Assembly: GCA_021788955.1 (NCBI GenBank)
Contig: JAJYKC010000056.1
Location: 1 to 8,913, forward strand
DNA from: Acidobacteriota bacterium
GTDB taxonomy: Bacteria; Acidobacteriota; Terriglobia; Bryobacterales; Bryobacteraceae
Length of the DNA stretch: 8,913 bases
Direction: 5' to 3'
Both the position numbers and the translations under genes were made by a program. The notes beneath the pieces were generated by a model. The model was not told the origin of the DNA, made no database searches, and saw only the letters and a program-made list of their open reading frames with translations. Shown one piece after another: positions 1 through 6,338 of the stretch; the first letter of the stretch is position 1; every line of letters starts with the position of its first letter.

Positions 1-1034
1 TGCTCAAAGAAGAGGTGGACGAAGAAGATATCGCCGAGGTGGTGAGCCGGTGGACGGGGGTGCCCGTCTCGCGGCTGCTCGAAGGCGAGATGCAGAAGCT
101 GCTTCACCTGGAAGACGAACTGCATCGCCGGGTGATCGGCCAGGATGAGGCGGTGACGGCGGTGGCCGAGAGTGTCATGCGGGCCCGCAGCGGCCTGAAG
201 GACCCGAACCGGCCGATCGGGAGCATGATTTTCCTGGGTCCGACGGGTGTCGGCAAGACGGAACTGGCCCGGGCGCTGGCGCAGTTCCTGTTCGACGATG
301 AGCACGCCATGATCCGGATCGACATGAGCGAATACCAGGAAAAGCACACGGTGAGCCGGCTGATCGGAGCGCCTCCCGGCTACGTCGGCTACGACGAGGG
401 CGGCCAGCTAACGGAATCCGTGCGCCGCCGTCCTTATAGTGTGGTTCTGCTGGACGAGATCGAGAAGGCCCACCCGGACGTGTTCAACGTGCTGCTCCAG
501 ATTTTGGACGACGGCCGCCTGACGGACGGGCAGGGACGCACGGTCAACTTCAAGAACACGATTGTGATCATGACGTCGAATATCGGCAGCCCGCGGATCC
601 TGGAATACCGGGGCGAGTTCGCCGGGGCCGATTACGACGAGATGAAATCGGCCGTGCTCGAAGAGCTGCGCCGCCACTTCCGTCCTGAGTTTCTGAACCG
701 CGTGGATGAGGTGATTGTGTTCCACTCGCTTTCCGAAGAGCATCTGAAGCGAATTGTGGACATCCAGCTTGGGGCTCTGCGCCAGCGGCTTGCCGCCCGG
801 CGGATCGGCCTCGAGATGAGCGCCGCCGCGCGCACGCATCTTGTCCGCTCCGGCTATGACCCGCACTATGGGGCGCGCCCGTTGAAGCGCGCCATCCAGC
901 GCGAAGTGGAAACCCCGCTTGCCCGCCGCCTTTTGGCGGGGGCGATTCTCGACGGCCAGAAAGTGCTGGTCGATGTATCGCGCTCGGGCGAGCTTACCTT
1001 CGAAGCCGTGCAAGCGGCGGCTGTTGCGGAGTAA
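1..1034 (+). CDS. clpB: ATP-dependent chaperone ClpB, C-terminal part (5' end outside window)
   Basis: This is the C-terminal part of the Hsp100 disaggregase ClpB, a cytoplasmic hexameric AAA+ ATPase that threads aggregated proteins through its pore together with DnaK. The frame is open to the left edge (first full codon at 3), so the GTG at 15 is an internal valine and not a start. Numbered from that codon, the second ATPase domain is complete: Walker A GPTGVGKT (75-82), aromatic pore loop GYVGY (122-126), Walker B VVLLDE (143-148), sensor-1 TSN (187-189), arginine finger in FLNRVDE (R229) and sensor-2 GAR (276-278). The C-terminal small domain follows and the stop is TAA at 1032-1034. The lead-in with [11 protein letters not shown] is the usual ClpB linker before the second ATPase domain. 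The N domain, first ATPase domain and coiled-coil middle domain lie outside the window; the whole protein is normally about 860 residues. ClpA and ClpC are less likely because there is no ClpP-docking IGF/IGL loop in the segment after Walker B. No damage is seen. Confidence 0.95.
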   Translation, partial: LKEEVDEEDIAEVVSRWTGVPVSRLLEGEMQKLLHLEDELHRRVIGQDEAVTAVAESVMRARSGLKDPNRPIGSMIFLGPTGVGKTELARALAQFLFDDEHAMIRIDMSEYQEKHTVSRLIGAPPGYVGYDEGGQLTESVRRRPYSVVLLDEIEKAHPDVFNVLLQILDDGRLTDGQGRTVNFKNTIVIMTSNIGSPRILEYRGEFAGADYDEMKSAVLEELRRHFRPEFLNRVDEVIVFHSLSEEHLKRIVDIQLGALRQRLAARRIGLEMSAAARTHLVRSGYDPHYGARPLKRAIQREVETPLARRLLAGAILDGQKVLVDVSRSGELTFEAVQAAAVAE

Positions 1035-1092
1035 CTCCATGGATCTTCGTTCGAATCCAAATAACCCAAATCATCAAACACAGAGGACCGAC
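1035..1092 (+). other. clpB-htrA intergenic leader
   Basis: This 58-nt gap is clearly richer in A than the flanking genes (runs such as aaataacccaaatcatcaaa). It has no hairpin and no recognisable terminator, which fits clpB and htrA being read on one transcript. An ATG at 1039 is in frame with htrA and would add 18 residues, but it has no Shine-Dalgarno sequence. Confidence 0.5.
1082..1087 (+). promoter_or_regulatory. Ribosome binding site of htrA
   Basis: AGAGGA lies 5 nt upstream of the ATG at 1093. It decides the start: the protein begins just before a charged-then-hydrophobic export signal, and the upstream in-frame ATG at 1039 lacks any such site. Confidence 0.6.
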
Positions 1093-2589
1093 ATGCACTC
1101 CACTATCCAGATCCGCCGCTCGACGGCGATCTTATCCGCCATCGTCCTGGTGATGGGCGCCGCGCTCGCCGTGAATTGGGCGAGCAACGCAAACCGTCTC
1201 CCGGAATTCTCGACCACCGCTCGCGCCGCCGGCTCGGCCACTCTGCCCGCCAGCGGCACATTCGCGCCTGTTGTAAAAGAGGCTCTGCCGGCCGTGGTGA
1301 ACGTGAGTTCGTCCAAGGTGATTCATCGCCAGAGGATGCCGCAGGGGTTTCTCGACAACCCGATGCTGCGGGAATTCTTCGGCAACGTTCCGCCGCAGAT
1401 GCAGCAGCAGCCGCAGGCTGAACGCATGGAAAGCCTCGGCTCGGGCGTCATTGTCAGCCCGGACGGCTACATTCTTACGAACAACCACGTCATCGACGGG
1501 GCGACCGACGTGAAGGTCAGCTTCCGCGACGGCAAGGAAGTGCCCGCGAAGGTGATCGGCGCCGACGCGCCCACTGACGTCGCGGTGCTCAAGATCGACC
1601 GCACCGGCCTGCCGGCGCTGCCGATCGGCGATTCTTCCAAATCCGAGGTCGGCGACATCGTCCTGGCCATCGGCAATCCGTTCGGCCTCGGCGGAACGGT
1701 GAGCATGGGCATCATCAGCGCCAAGGGCCGCAGCGGCCTGGGCATTGAAAACTACGAGGACTTCATTCAGACCGACGCCGCGATCAACCACGGCAACTCG
1801 GGCGGCGCGCTGGTCAACACGCAAGGGCAGTTGATCGGCATCAACACGGCGATTCTGGGCGGCGACGGCGGCGGCAACGTCGGCATCGGGTTCGCGATTC
1901 CGTCGAACCTCGCCAAGAACATCATGGACCAGCTCATCGAGCATGGGAAGGTGACGCGCGGCTACATCGGCGTATATCTCGGGGAAATTACTCCGAACAT
2001 GCGCCAGGCGTTCGGCATGAGCGCGGACCAGGGCGGTGTCGCCATTACGCAGGTCGAGCCGGACAGCCCCGGCGCGAAGGCCGGCCTGAAGGTCGAAGAC
2101 GTGATTGTCGCCATGAACGGCGAGAAGATCGACGACATGCAGGCGTTCCGGCTGAAGGTGGCGAGTCTGCCTCCGGGATCCACCATTAACCTGAAGGTGC
2201 TGCGCAACGGTTCGACCGTGGACGTCCCGGTGACGCTCGGCGTGAACAAGCTGACGGCGCAGGCCGGCGGTCCGGGCGGCGGCCAGGGGCAGGGAGCACA
2301 GAGCGGACTGCAAGGCGTGCAGGTTCAGACCCTGACGCCGGACATCCTGCGGCAGTTGGGGCTCCAGGGCGACGTGAAGGGCGTGATTGTCACCAACGTC
2401 GATCCGGCCTCGGCGGCGGCGGAAGCCGGCCTGCAGCCCAACGACATCATCGAGCGCGTGAATCGCACGCCGGTGACCAACGGCGACGATTTCGAGAACG
2501 CGGTTCGCCAGAGCAACAATCCCGGCGGTACGTTGCTGCTGGTCCGCCGCGGCGAAGCGCGGGCGTTCGTGGTTGTCCCCAGGAAGTAA
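1093..2589 (+). CDS. htrA: HtrA/DegQ-family envelope serine protease with two PDZ domains
   Basis: This is a 498-residue serine endoprotease of the HtrA (DegP/DegQ, MEROPS S1C) family, which degrades or refolds damaged proteins in the cell envelope. Residues 1-9 are polar with two arginines and residues 10-28 are hydrophobic, making an uncleaved anchor or signal peptide. The trypsin-like domain follows an N-terminal loop rich in Q and P (about 81-112). The catalytic triad is complete: His132 in TNNHVID, Asp162 in TDVAVLK and Ser236 in GNSGGAL. The first PDZ domain spans about 283-383 and starts with the YIGV peptide-carboxylate loop (291-294). A glycine-rich linker (391-404) leads to the second PDZ domain (about 406-495). 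Length and two PDZ domains match DegP/DegQ (about 450-500) rather than single-PDZ DegS. I place the start at 1093 because of the ribosome site and the signal segment. It is probably co-transcribed with clpB and ends at a strong hairpin. Which paralogue name applies cannot be told from sequence alone. Confidence 0.95.
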   Translation: MHSTIQIRRSTAILSAIVLVMGAALAVNWASNANRLPEFSTTARAAGSATLPASGTFAPVVKEALPAVVNVSSSKVIHRQRMPQGFLDNPMLREFFGNVPPQMQQQPQAERMESLGSGVIVSPDGYILTNNHVIDGATDVKVSFRDGKEVPAKVIGADAPTDVAVLKIDRTGLPALPIGDSSKSEVGDIVLAIGNPFGLGGTVSMGIISAKGRSGLGIENYEDFIQTDAAINHGNSGGALVNTQGQLIGINTAILGGDGGGNVGIGFAIPSNLAKNIMDQLIEHGKVTRGYIGVYLGEITPNMRQAFGMSADQGGVAITQVEPDSPGAKAGLKVEDVIVAMNGEKIDDMQAFRLKVASLPPGSTINLKVLRNGSTVDVPVTLGVNKLTAQAGGPGGGQGQGAQSGLQGVQVQTLTPDILRQLGLQGDVKGVIVTNVDPASAAAEAGLQPNDIIERVNRTPVTNGDDFENAVRQSNNPGGTLLLVRRGEARAFVVVPRK

Positions 2590-2614
2590 ACTTGACGTCC
2601 AGCCACCCAGCCAT

Positions 2615-2645
2615 GCGAGCCGCCGGAACAGTTCCGGCGGCTCGC
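2615..2645 (+). terminator. GC-rich hairpin after htrA, probable transcription terminator
   Basis: A perfect 15-base inverted repeat (GCGAGCCGCCGGAAC and its complement) is separated by one base, so it folds with a 3-5 nt loop and a stem of about 13-14 bp. It starts 25 nt after the htrA stop. The following bases (TGCTTCTGG) contain no real U-run, so this is a strong stem with a weak tail. Termination of the clpB-htrA message is the likely role, but an mRNA 3'-end stabiliser is possible. Confidence 0.65.
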
Positions 2646-2721
2646 TGCTTCTGGTGGAACTTTGATTGCACTGGATCCTGGCAGAGCGTGCGAAGCATCT
2701 AACTAGAAGGAGACCCATATC
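2646..2721 (+). other. lon upstream region
   Basis: This is the 76 nt between the htrA hairpin and the lon start. If the hairpin terminates transcription, the lon promoter must lie here. I looked for sigma-70 boxes (TTGATT at 2662-2667 has no -10 partner at the right spacing), a heat-shock sigma-32 pattern, a CIRCE inverted repeat and a sigma-54 GG/GC pair. None is convincing. Confidence 0.4.
2705..2713 (+). promoter_or_regulatory. Ribosome binding site of lon
   Basis: AGAAGGAGA is a near-ideal Shine-Dalgarno sequence, 8 nt before the ATG at 2722. It is the strongest ribosome site in the window and fixes the lon start. Confidence 0.85.
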
Positions 2722-5088
2722 ATGCAAGAAACTCCGGCCGTCCAGGTTCTTCCGGTTCTTCCGTTGAAGAACACCGTGCTGTTTCCGTATCTTATGCTGC
2801 CGCTCTCGGTCGGCCGCGCCCCCTCCGTCGCCGCGGTCGAGGCTGCTCTGGCGACCGAAGAGAAAGAAATAGTCCTTTTTACGCAGCGGGACTCCTCGGT
2901 CGACAACCCGGCGCGCGACGATCTCTACACCATCGGCACAAAAGCCACGATTCGCAAGATGTCGCGCCCGAGCGAGGACTCGGTGGAGATTCTTGTTCTT
3001 GGCCTGGAGCGCGTGGCGCTGCTGAAGCTGGACGATTCCGAGCCGTACTTGCAAGCGCGGGTGAATCCGCTGCCGCTGCCCGAGGATTCGAGTCCGGCGG
3101 TGGAGGCGTTGCACAGCATTCTGATCGAACTCGCCGGGCGGGCGGTGTCGCTGGCTCAGCCGAGCGCCGGCCAGGAAGTGACGCGGATGTTCACCACGAA
3201 TGAAGACCCGCTGCGGCTGGCTTTCCTGCTGGCTTCGATGTTCAATCTTGACGCCGCCCGTTCGCAGTCGCTGCTCGAAGCGCCAACGCGGGTGGAAGCG
3301 CTGCGCCTGGTCCACGCGTTCCTATCGCACGAGGTGCAGGTCCTGGAGGTGAGAAACCAGATCGCAAGCGAAGCGCGCTCGGAGATGTCGAAGGAGCAGC
3401 GCGAATATCTGCTGCGCCAGCAGATGCGGGCGATTCAGCAGGAGTTGGGCGGGGAAGGCGAAGGGGCCGAAGCGGCGCAGTTGCGCGAGCGGCTCGAGAA
3501 GGCCGACCTGCCGGAGCAGGTCCGCAAGGAAGCGGTGCGCGAAGTCGGACGGCTGGAGAAGCTGCAGCCGGCCTCGCCCGAGTATGGCGTGATCACGACG
3601 TATCTTGAGTACGTGCTCGACCTGCCGTGGCGGATTTCGACTCCTGATAACCTCGATATCGCCCATGCGCGGAAGGTTCTGGACGACGACCATTTCGGGT
3701 TGAAGGACGTGAAGGACCGGATTCTCGAACATCTCGCGGTGCTGCGTCTGAATCCGGAAGCCAAGGCGCCAATTCTTTGCCTCGTCGGCCCGCCGGGCGT
3801 TGGCAAGACATCGCTCGGGCAGTCGATCGCGCGGGCGCTCGACCGGAAATTCGAACGGGTGAGCCTGGGCGGCTTGCATGACGAAGCCGAACTCCGCGGT
3901 CACCGGCGCACGTACATCGGCGCGATGCCGGGGCGGATTGTGCAGGCGATGCGCCGGGCCGGGGCGAACAACCCGGTGCTGATGCTCGACGAAGTGGACA
4001 AGCTGGGACGCGACTTCCGGGGCGACCCGGCGGCGGCGCTGCTCGAAGTGCTCGACCCGGAGCAGAACAAGAGCTTCCACGATAACTATCTCGACCTCGA
4101 GTTCGACCTGTCGCGCGTGTTGTTTGTGACGACGGCGAACGCGCTCGACACGATTCCGCAGCCGCTGCTCGACCGCATGGAGATCCTGCGGCTCAGCGGC
4201 TACGCCGAAGAAGAGAAAATGCAGATTGCCCGGCGGTTCCTGATTCCGCGGCAGTGGAAGCAGGCGGACGTCACGGGCGAGCAGGCGATCCTGCCGGATG
4301 AGACGCTGCGCAAGGTGATCGCGTCGTACACGCGGGAAGCCGGGTTGCGGCGACTGGAGCGGGCAATCGGCCGGCTGGTGCGGAAAATCGCGCTCAAGTT
4401 TGCCGAAGGCGATACGGCGAACGTGACCGTGACGCCGGACGCGTTAACCGATCTGCTCGGGCCCGAGCCGTTTACGCCGGAGCGGATGCGCACGACGCTG
4501 CCGCCGGGTGTGGCGACGGGTCTGGCGTGGACCGAATCCGGCGGGGACGTGCTGTTCATCGAAGCCACGCTGCTGCCCGACGGCAAGGGGCTTACGCTCA
4601 CCGGACAGTTGGGCGACGTGATGCAGGAGTCGGCGAAGGCGGCGCAGAGTTACCTTTGGTCGCACGCGGCGGCGTACGGGATCGACCCGGCGCTGTTCCG
4701 CAACGCGGGTGTGCACATCCACGTGCCGGCGGGCGCGATTCCGAAGGATGGTCCTTCGGCGGGCGTCACGATGGCGGTGGCTTTGACGTCGCTCTATACC
4801 GGACTGCCGGCGCGGCCCGACACGGCCATGACCGGCGAACTTACGCTCACCGGTCTGGTGCTGCCGATCGGCGGCGTGAAGGAAAAAGTGCTGGCGGCGC
4901 GCCGCGCCGGGATTCACCGCGTGGTGCTGCCGGAGGCCAATAAGAAGGATCTTGTCGACCTGCCCAAAGAGGTGCGCGCCGAGACCGAGTTCCACTTCGC
5001 GAGCGAGGTCCGGCAGGTGCTCGAAGCACTGATTCCGGACCTGCCCTCGCGGATCCAGGCTATCGGACCGGTAAGTCACGCCGCCTGA
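2722..5088 (+). CDS. lon: ATP-dependent protease Lon (LonA type)
   Basis: This is a full-length 788-residue LonA protease, a cytoplasmic AAA+ hexamer that unfolds and degrades misfolded and short-lived regulatory proteins. The N-terminal substrate-binding domain (about 8-205) begins with the typical VLPLKNTVLFP. It is followed by a helical, partly coiled-coil region (about 206-305) with the family motif KEQREYLLRQQMRAIQQELG. The ATPase domain carries Walker A GPPGVGKT (356-363), Walker B VLMLDE (419-424), sensor-1 TTAN (470-473) and arginine finger R485. The protease domain ends the protein: the catalytic serine is S679 in PKDGPSAGVT, and the catalytic lysine is K722 in IGGVKEK, numbers that coincide with E. 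coli Lon. No membrane segment sits between the Walker motifs, which excludes LonB. The gene follows htrA in the same direction but behind a hairpin, and converges on pgk. Its stop codon TGA lies in the loop of a second hairpin. No damage is seen. Confidence 0.98.
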   Translation: MQETPAVQVLPVLPLKNTVLFPYLMLPLSVGRAPSVAAVEAALATEEKEIVLFTQRDSSVDNPARDDLYTIGTKATIRKMSRPSEDSVEILVLGLERVALLKLDDSEPYLQARVNPLPLPEDSSPAVEALHSILIELAGRAVSLAQPSAGQEVTRMFTTNEDPLRLAFLLASMFNLDAARSQSLLEAPTRVEALRLVHAFLSHEVQVLEVRNQIASEARSEMSKEQREYLLRQQMRAIQQELGGEGEGAEAAQLRERLEKADLPEQVRKEAVREVGRLEKLQPASPEYGVITTYLEYVLDLPWRISTPDNLDIAHARKVLDDDHFGLKDVKDRILEHLAVLRLNPEAKAPILCLVGPPGVGKTSLGQSIARALDRKFERVSLGGLHDEAELRGHRRTYIGAMPGRIVQAMRRAGANNPVLMLDEVDKLGRDFRGDPAAALLEVLDPEQNKSFHDNYLDLEFDLSRVLFVTTANALDTIPQPLLDRMEILRLSGYAEEEKMQIARRFLIPRQWKQADVTGEQAILPDETLRKVIASYTREAGLRRLERAIGRLVRKIALKFAEGDTANVTVTPDALTDLLGPEPFTPERMRTTLPPGVATGLAWTESGGDVLFIEATLLPDGKGLTLTGQLGDVMQESAKAAQSYLWSHAAAYGIDPALFRNAGVHIHVPAGAIPKDGPSAGVTMAVALTSLYTGLPARPDTAMTGELTLTGLVLPIGGVKEKVLAARRAGIHRVVLPEANKKDLVDLPKEVRAETEFHFASEVRQVLEALIPDLPSRIQAIGPVSHAA

Positions 5089-5105
5089 CCGGCGTCGTGA
5101 CTTAC
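5071..5105. terminator. Hairpin between convergent lon and pgk, probable bidirectional terminator
   Basis: GTAAGTCACG (5071-5080) pairs perfectly with CGTGACTTAC (5096-5105). After one mismatch, CGCC (5082-5085) pairs with GGCG (5091-5094), leaving loop TGACC (5086-5090). The first three loop bases are the lon stop codon, so the 5' arm codes for the last Lon residues. It lies 13 nt beyond the pgk stop on the other strand. Position between two converging genes supports termination in both directions. A T-run is weak on the plus side (ACTTTTCC, from 5119) and absent on the minus side. Confidence 0.65.
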
Positions 5106-5117
5106 TAACTCAGTAAC

Positions 5118-6287
5118 TTACTTTTCCGTGAGTGCCGCGACGCCCGGCAGTTCGATGCCGCTCAGGAATTCGAGCGAAGCGCCGCCGCCGGTGGAGATGT
5201 GGCTGATCTTTGAGGCCACGCCGGCGCTCTTGATCGCTTTCTCGGAATCGCCACCGCCGACAACGGAAACAGCGCCGGAAGAAGCTACTGCTTTGGCGAG
5301 CGCTACCGTGCCCACGTCGAACGGCGGCATTTCGAACACGCCCATTGGACCGTTCCAGATAATGGTCTTCGCCTTGGCGACTTCGGCCGAGTAGAGCGCG
5401 ACGGTCTTCGGGCCGATGTCGAGGGCCATCTTGCCGTCGGGAATCGTTTCCACCGTTTGCGCTTCGGCGCCGGCCTTGAGTTCGGAGGCCACGACGTGAT
5501 CGACCGGGAGGAGTAACTTGCCTCCGGCGCGAGCGAGCAGGTCCTTGGCGAGATCGATCTTATCTTCTTCGACGAGCGACTTACCCACGGGCTGGCCCTG
5601 AGCGCGGTAGAAGGTGTAAGCCATCGCGCCACCGATGAGCAGGCGATCGACGAACTTCATGAGGTTCTCGATGACTTCGATTTTGTCCGAGACCTTCGCG
5701 CCTCCGAGGATCGCCACGCAGGGGCGCGCGGGATTCTTCGTCGCCTTCGTGAGGTACTCGAGTTCGGTGTCCATGAGCAGGCCGGCCGCGGCTTGCTTGA
5801 CGAACTGGATCATGCCGACAGTGGAGGCGTGAGCGCGGTGGGCGGAGCCGAAGGCGTCGTTGACATAGACGTCGCAAAGCGATGCGAGTTGCTTGGCGAA
5901 GGCGGGGTCATTCTTCTCTTCTTCGGCGTGATAGCGGAGGTTTTCGAGCAGCAGGACTTCCCCGGGCTTCGGTTTCATCGCTTCGACCTGGGGCCCGACG
6001 CAGTCCGGGGCCATGGCCACGGGCTTACCGAGCAGCTCGGCGAGTTTGACCGCGACGGGCTTGAGGCTCATCTCCGGATTCGGTTTTCCTTTTGGACGTC
6101 CGAGGTGGCTGGCGAGGATAAGCGCGGCGCCGTGATCCAGTGCGTACTGGATCGCCGGCAGCGATGCTCGGATGCGCTTGTCGCTGGTGATTTCTTTCCC
6201 GCCCGGCGCGAGAGGCACGTTGAAATCCACGCGCATAAAGACGGTCTTATTCTTCAAATCCAAATCGCGAATCGATAGTTTCGACAT
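5118..6287 (-). CDS. pgk: Phosphoglycerate kinase
   Basis: This is a complete 389-residue phosphoglycerate kinase, the cytoplasmic glycolytic enzyme that transfers phosphate between 1,3-bisphosphoglycerate and ADP to give 3-phosphoglycerate and ATP. The N-terminal substrate domain has the signature [10 protein letters not shown] with R19, D21 and N23, then SHLGRPKG (60-67), LENLRYH (114-120) and the basic-patch motif [13 protein letters not shown] (143-155, including R151). The C-terminal nucleotide domain has GGAKVSDK (195-202), WNGPMGVFE (311-319), the GGGDS phosphate loop (344-348) and [13 protein letters not shown] (365-377). Length is the bacterial norm (about 390-400). The ATG at 6285-6287 is set by a ribosome site 7 nt upstream. 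It lies 51 nt downstream of the kinase gene on the same strand and may share its transcript. Gap (gapdh) or tpi, frequent pgk partners, are not adjacent here. Confidence 0.98.
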   Translation of the reverse strand: MSKLSIRDLDLKNKTVFMRVDFNVPLAPGGKEITSDKRIRASLPAIQYALDHGAALILASHLGRPKGKPNPEMSLKPVAVKLAELLGKPVAMAPDCVGPQVEAMKPKPGEVLLLENLRYHAEEEKNDPAFAKQLASLCDVYVNDAFGSAHRAHASTVGMIQFVKQAAAGLLMDTELEYLTKATKNPARPCVAILGGAKVSDKIEVIENLMKFVDRLLIGGAMAYTFYRAQGQPVGKSLVEEDKIDLAKDLLARAGGKLLLPVDHVVASELKAGAEAQTVETIPDGKMALDIGPKTVALYSAEVAKAKTIIWNGPMGVFEMPPFDVGTVALAKAVASSGAVSVVGGGDSEKAIKSAGVASKISHISTGGGASLEFLSGIELPGVAALTEK

Positions 6288-6338
6288 AAGCTTTATCTCC
6301 AGCCTAGCAAGCAGGGCGGGGAGGACGCCCGGGTGGGG
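6288..6338 (-). other. kinase-pgk intergenic gap
   Basis: This 51-nt gap between two co-directional minus-strand genes holds the pgk ribosome site and no convincing promoter. A 5-bp GGGCG/CGCCC inverted repeat (6314-6318 and 6326-6330) is too short, and has no U-run, to be called a terminator. Read-through from the kinase gene into pgk is plausible. Confidence 0.45.
6295..6300 (-). promoter_or_regulatory. Ribosome binding site of pgk
   Basis: Read on the minus strand, GGAGAT lies 7 nt before the pgk ATG, a normal spacing that confirms the start. Confidence 0.75.

Noticed and set aside
15..17. GTG as start of a short ClpB-like gene
   Set aside because: The frame is open to the window edge and the residues before it (LKEE) continue the ClpB sequence, so the gene is merely cut by the window.
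408..1040. Minus-strand open frame (about 210 codons) opposite clpB
   Set aside because: It is antisense to conserved ClpB motifs and has no family features.
1093..1180. Tat export signal for HtrA because of two arginines at residues 8-9
   Set aside because: The following residues (RRSTAIL) do not fit the S/T-R-R-x-F-L-K pattern, so an ordinary Sec signal or anchor is simpler.
2646..2704. Sigma-54 or heat-shock promoter before lon
   Set aside because: TGGCAG followed by TGCGA has the wrong spacing for a GG-N10-GC pair, and no CTTGAA/CCCCAT pair or CIRCE repeat is present.
1132..3315. Long minus-strand open frame (about 727 codons) across htrA and the start of lon
   Set aside because: It runs antisense through two well-conserved genes and their intergenic hairpin. 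Its product is rich in R, H, Q and A with no domain, which is the usual mirror effect of GC-rich coding DNA.
6314..6330. Small hairpin GGGCG/CGCCC between the kinase gene and pgk as a terminator
   Set aside because: The stem is only 5 bp with a 7-base loop and no U-run, which is expected by chance in such GC-rich DNA.
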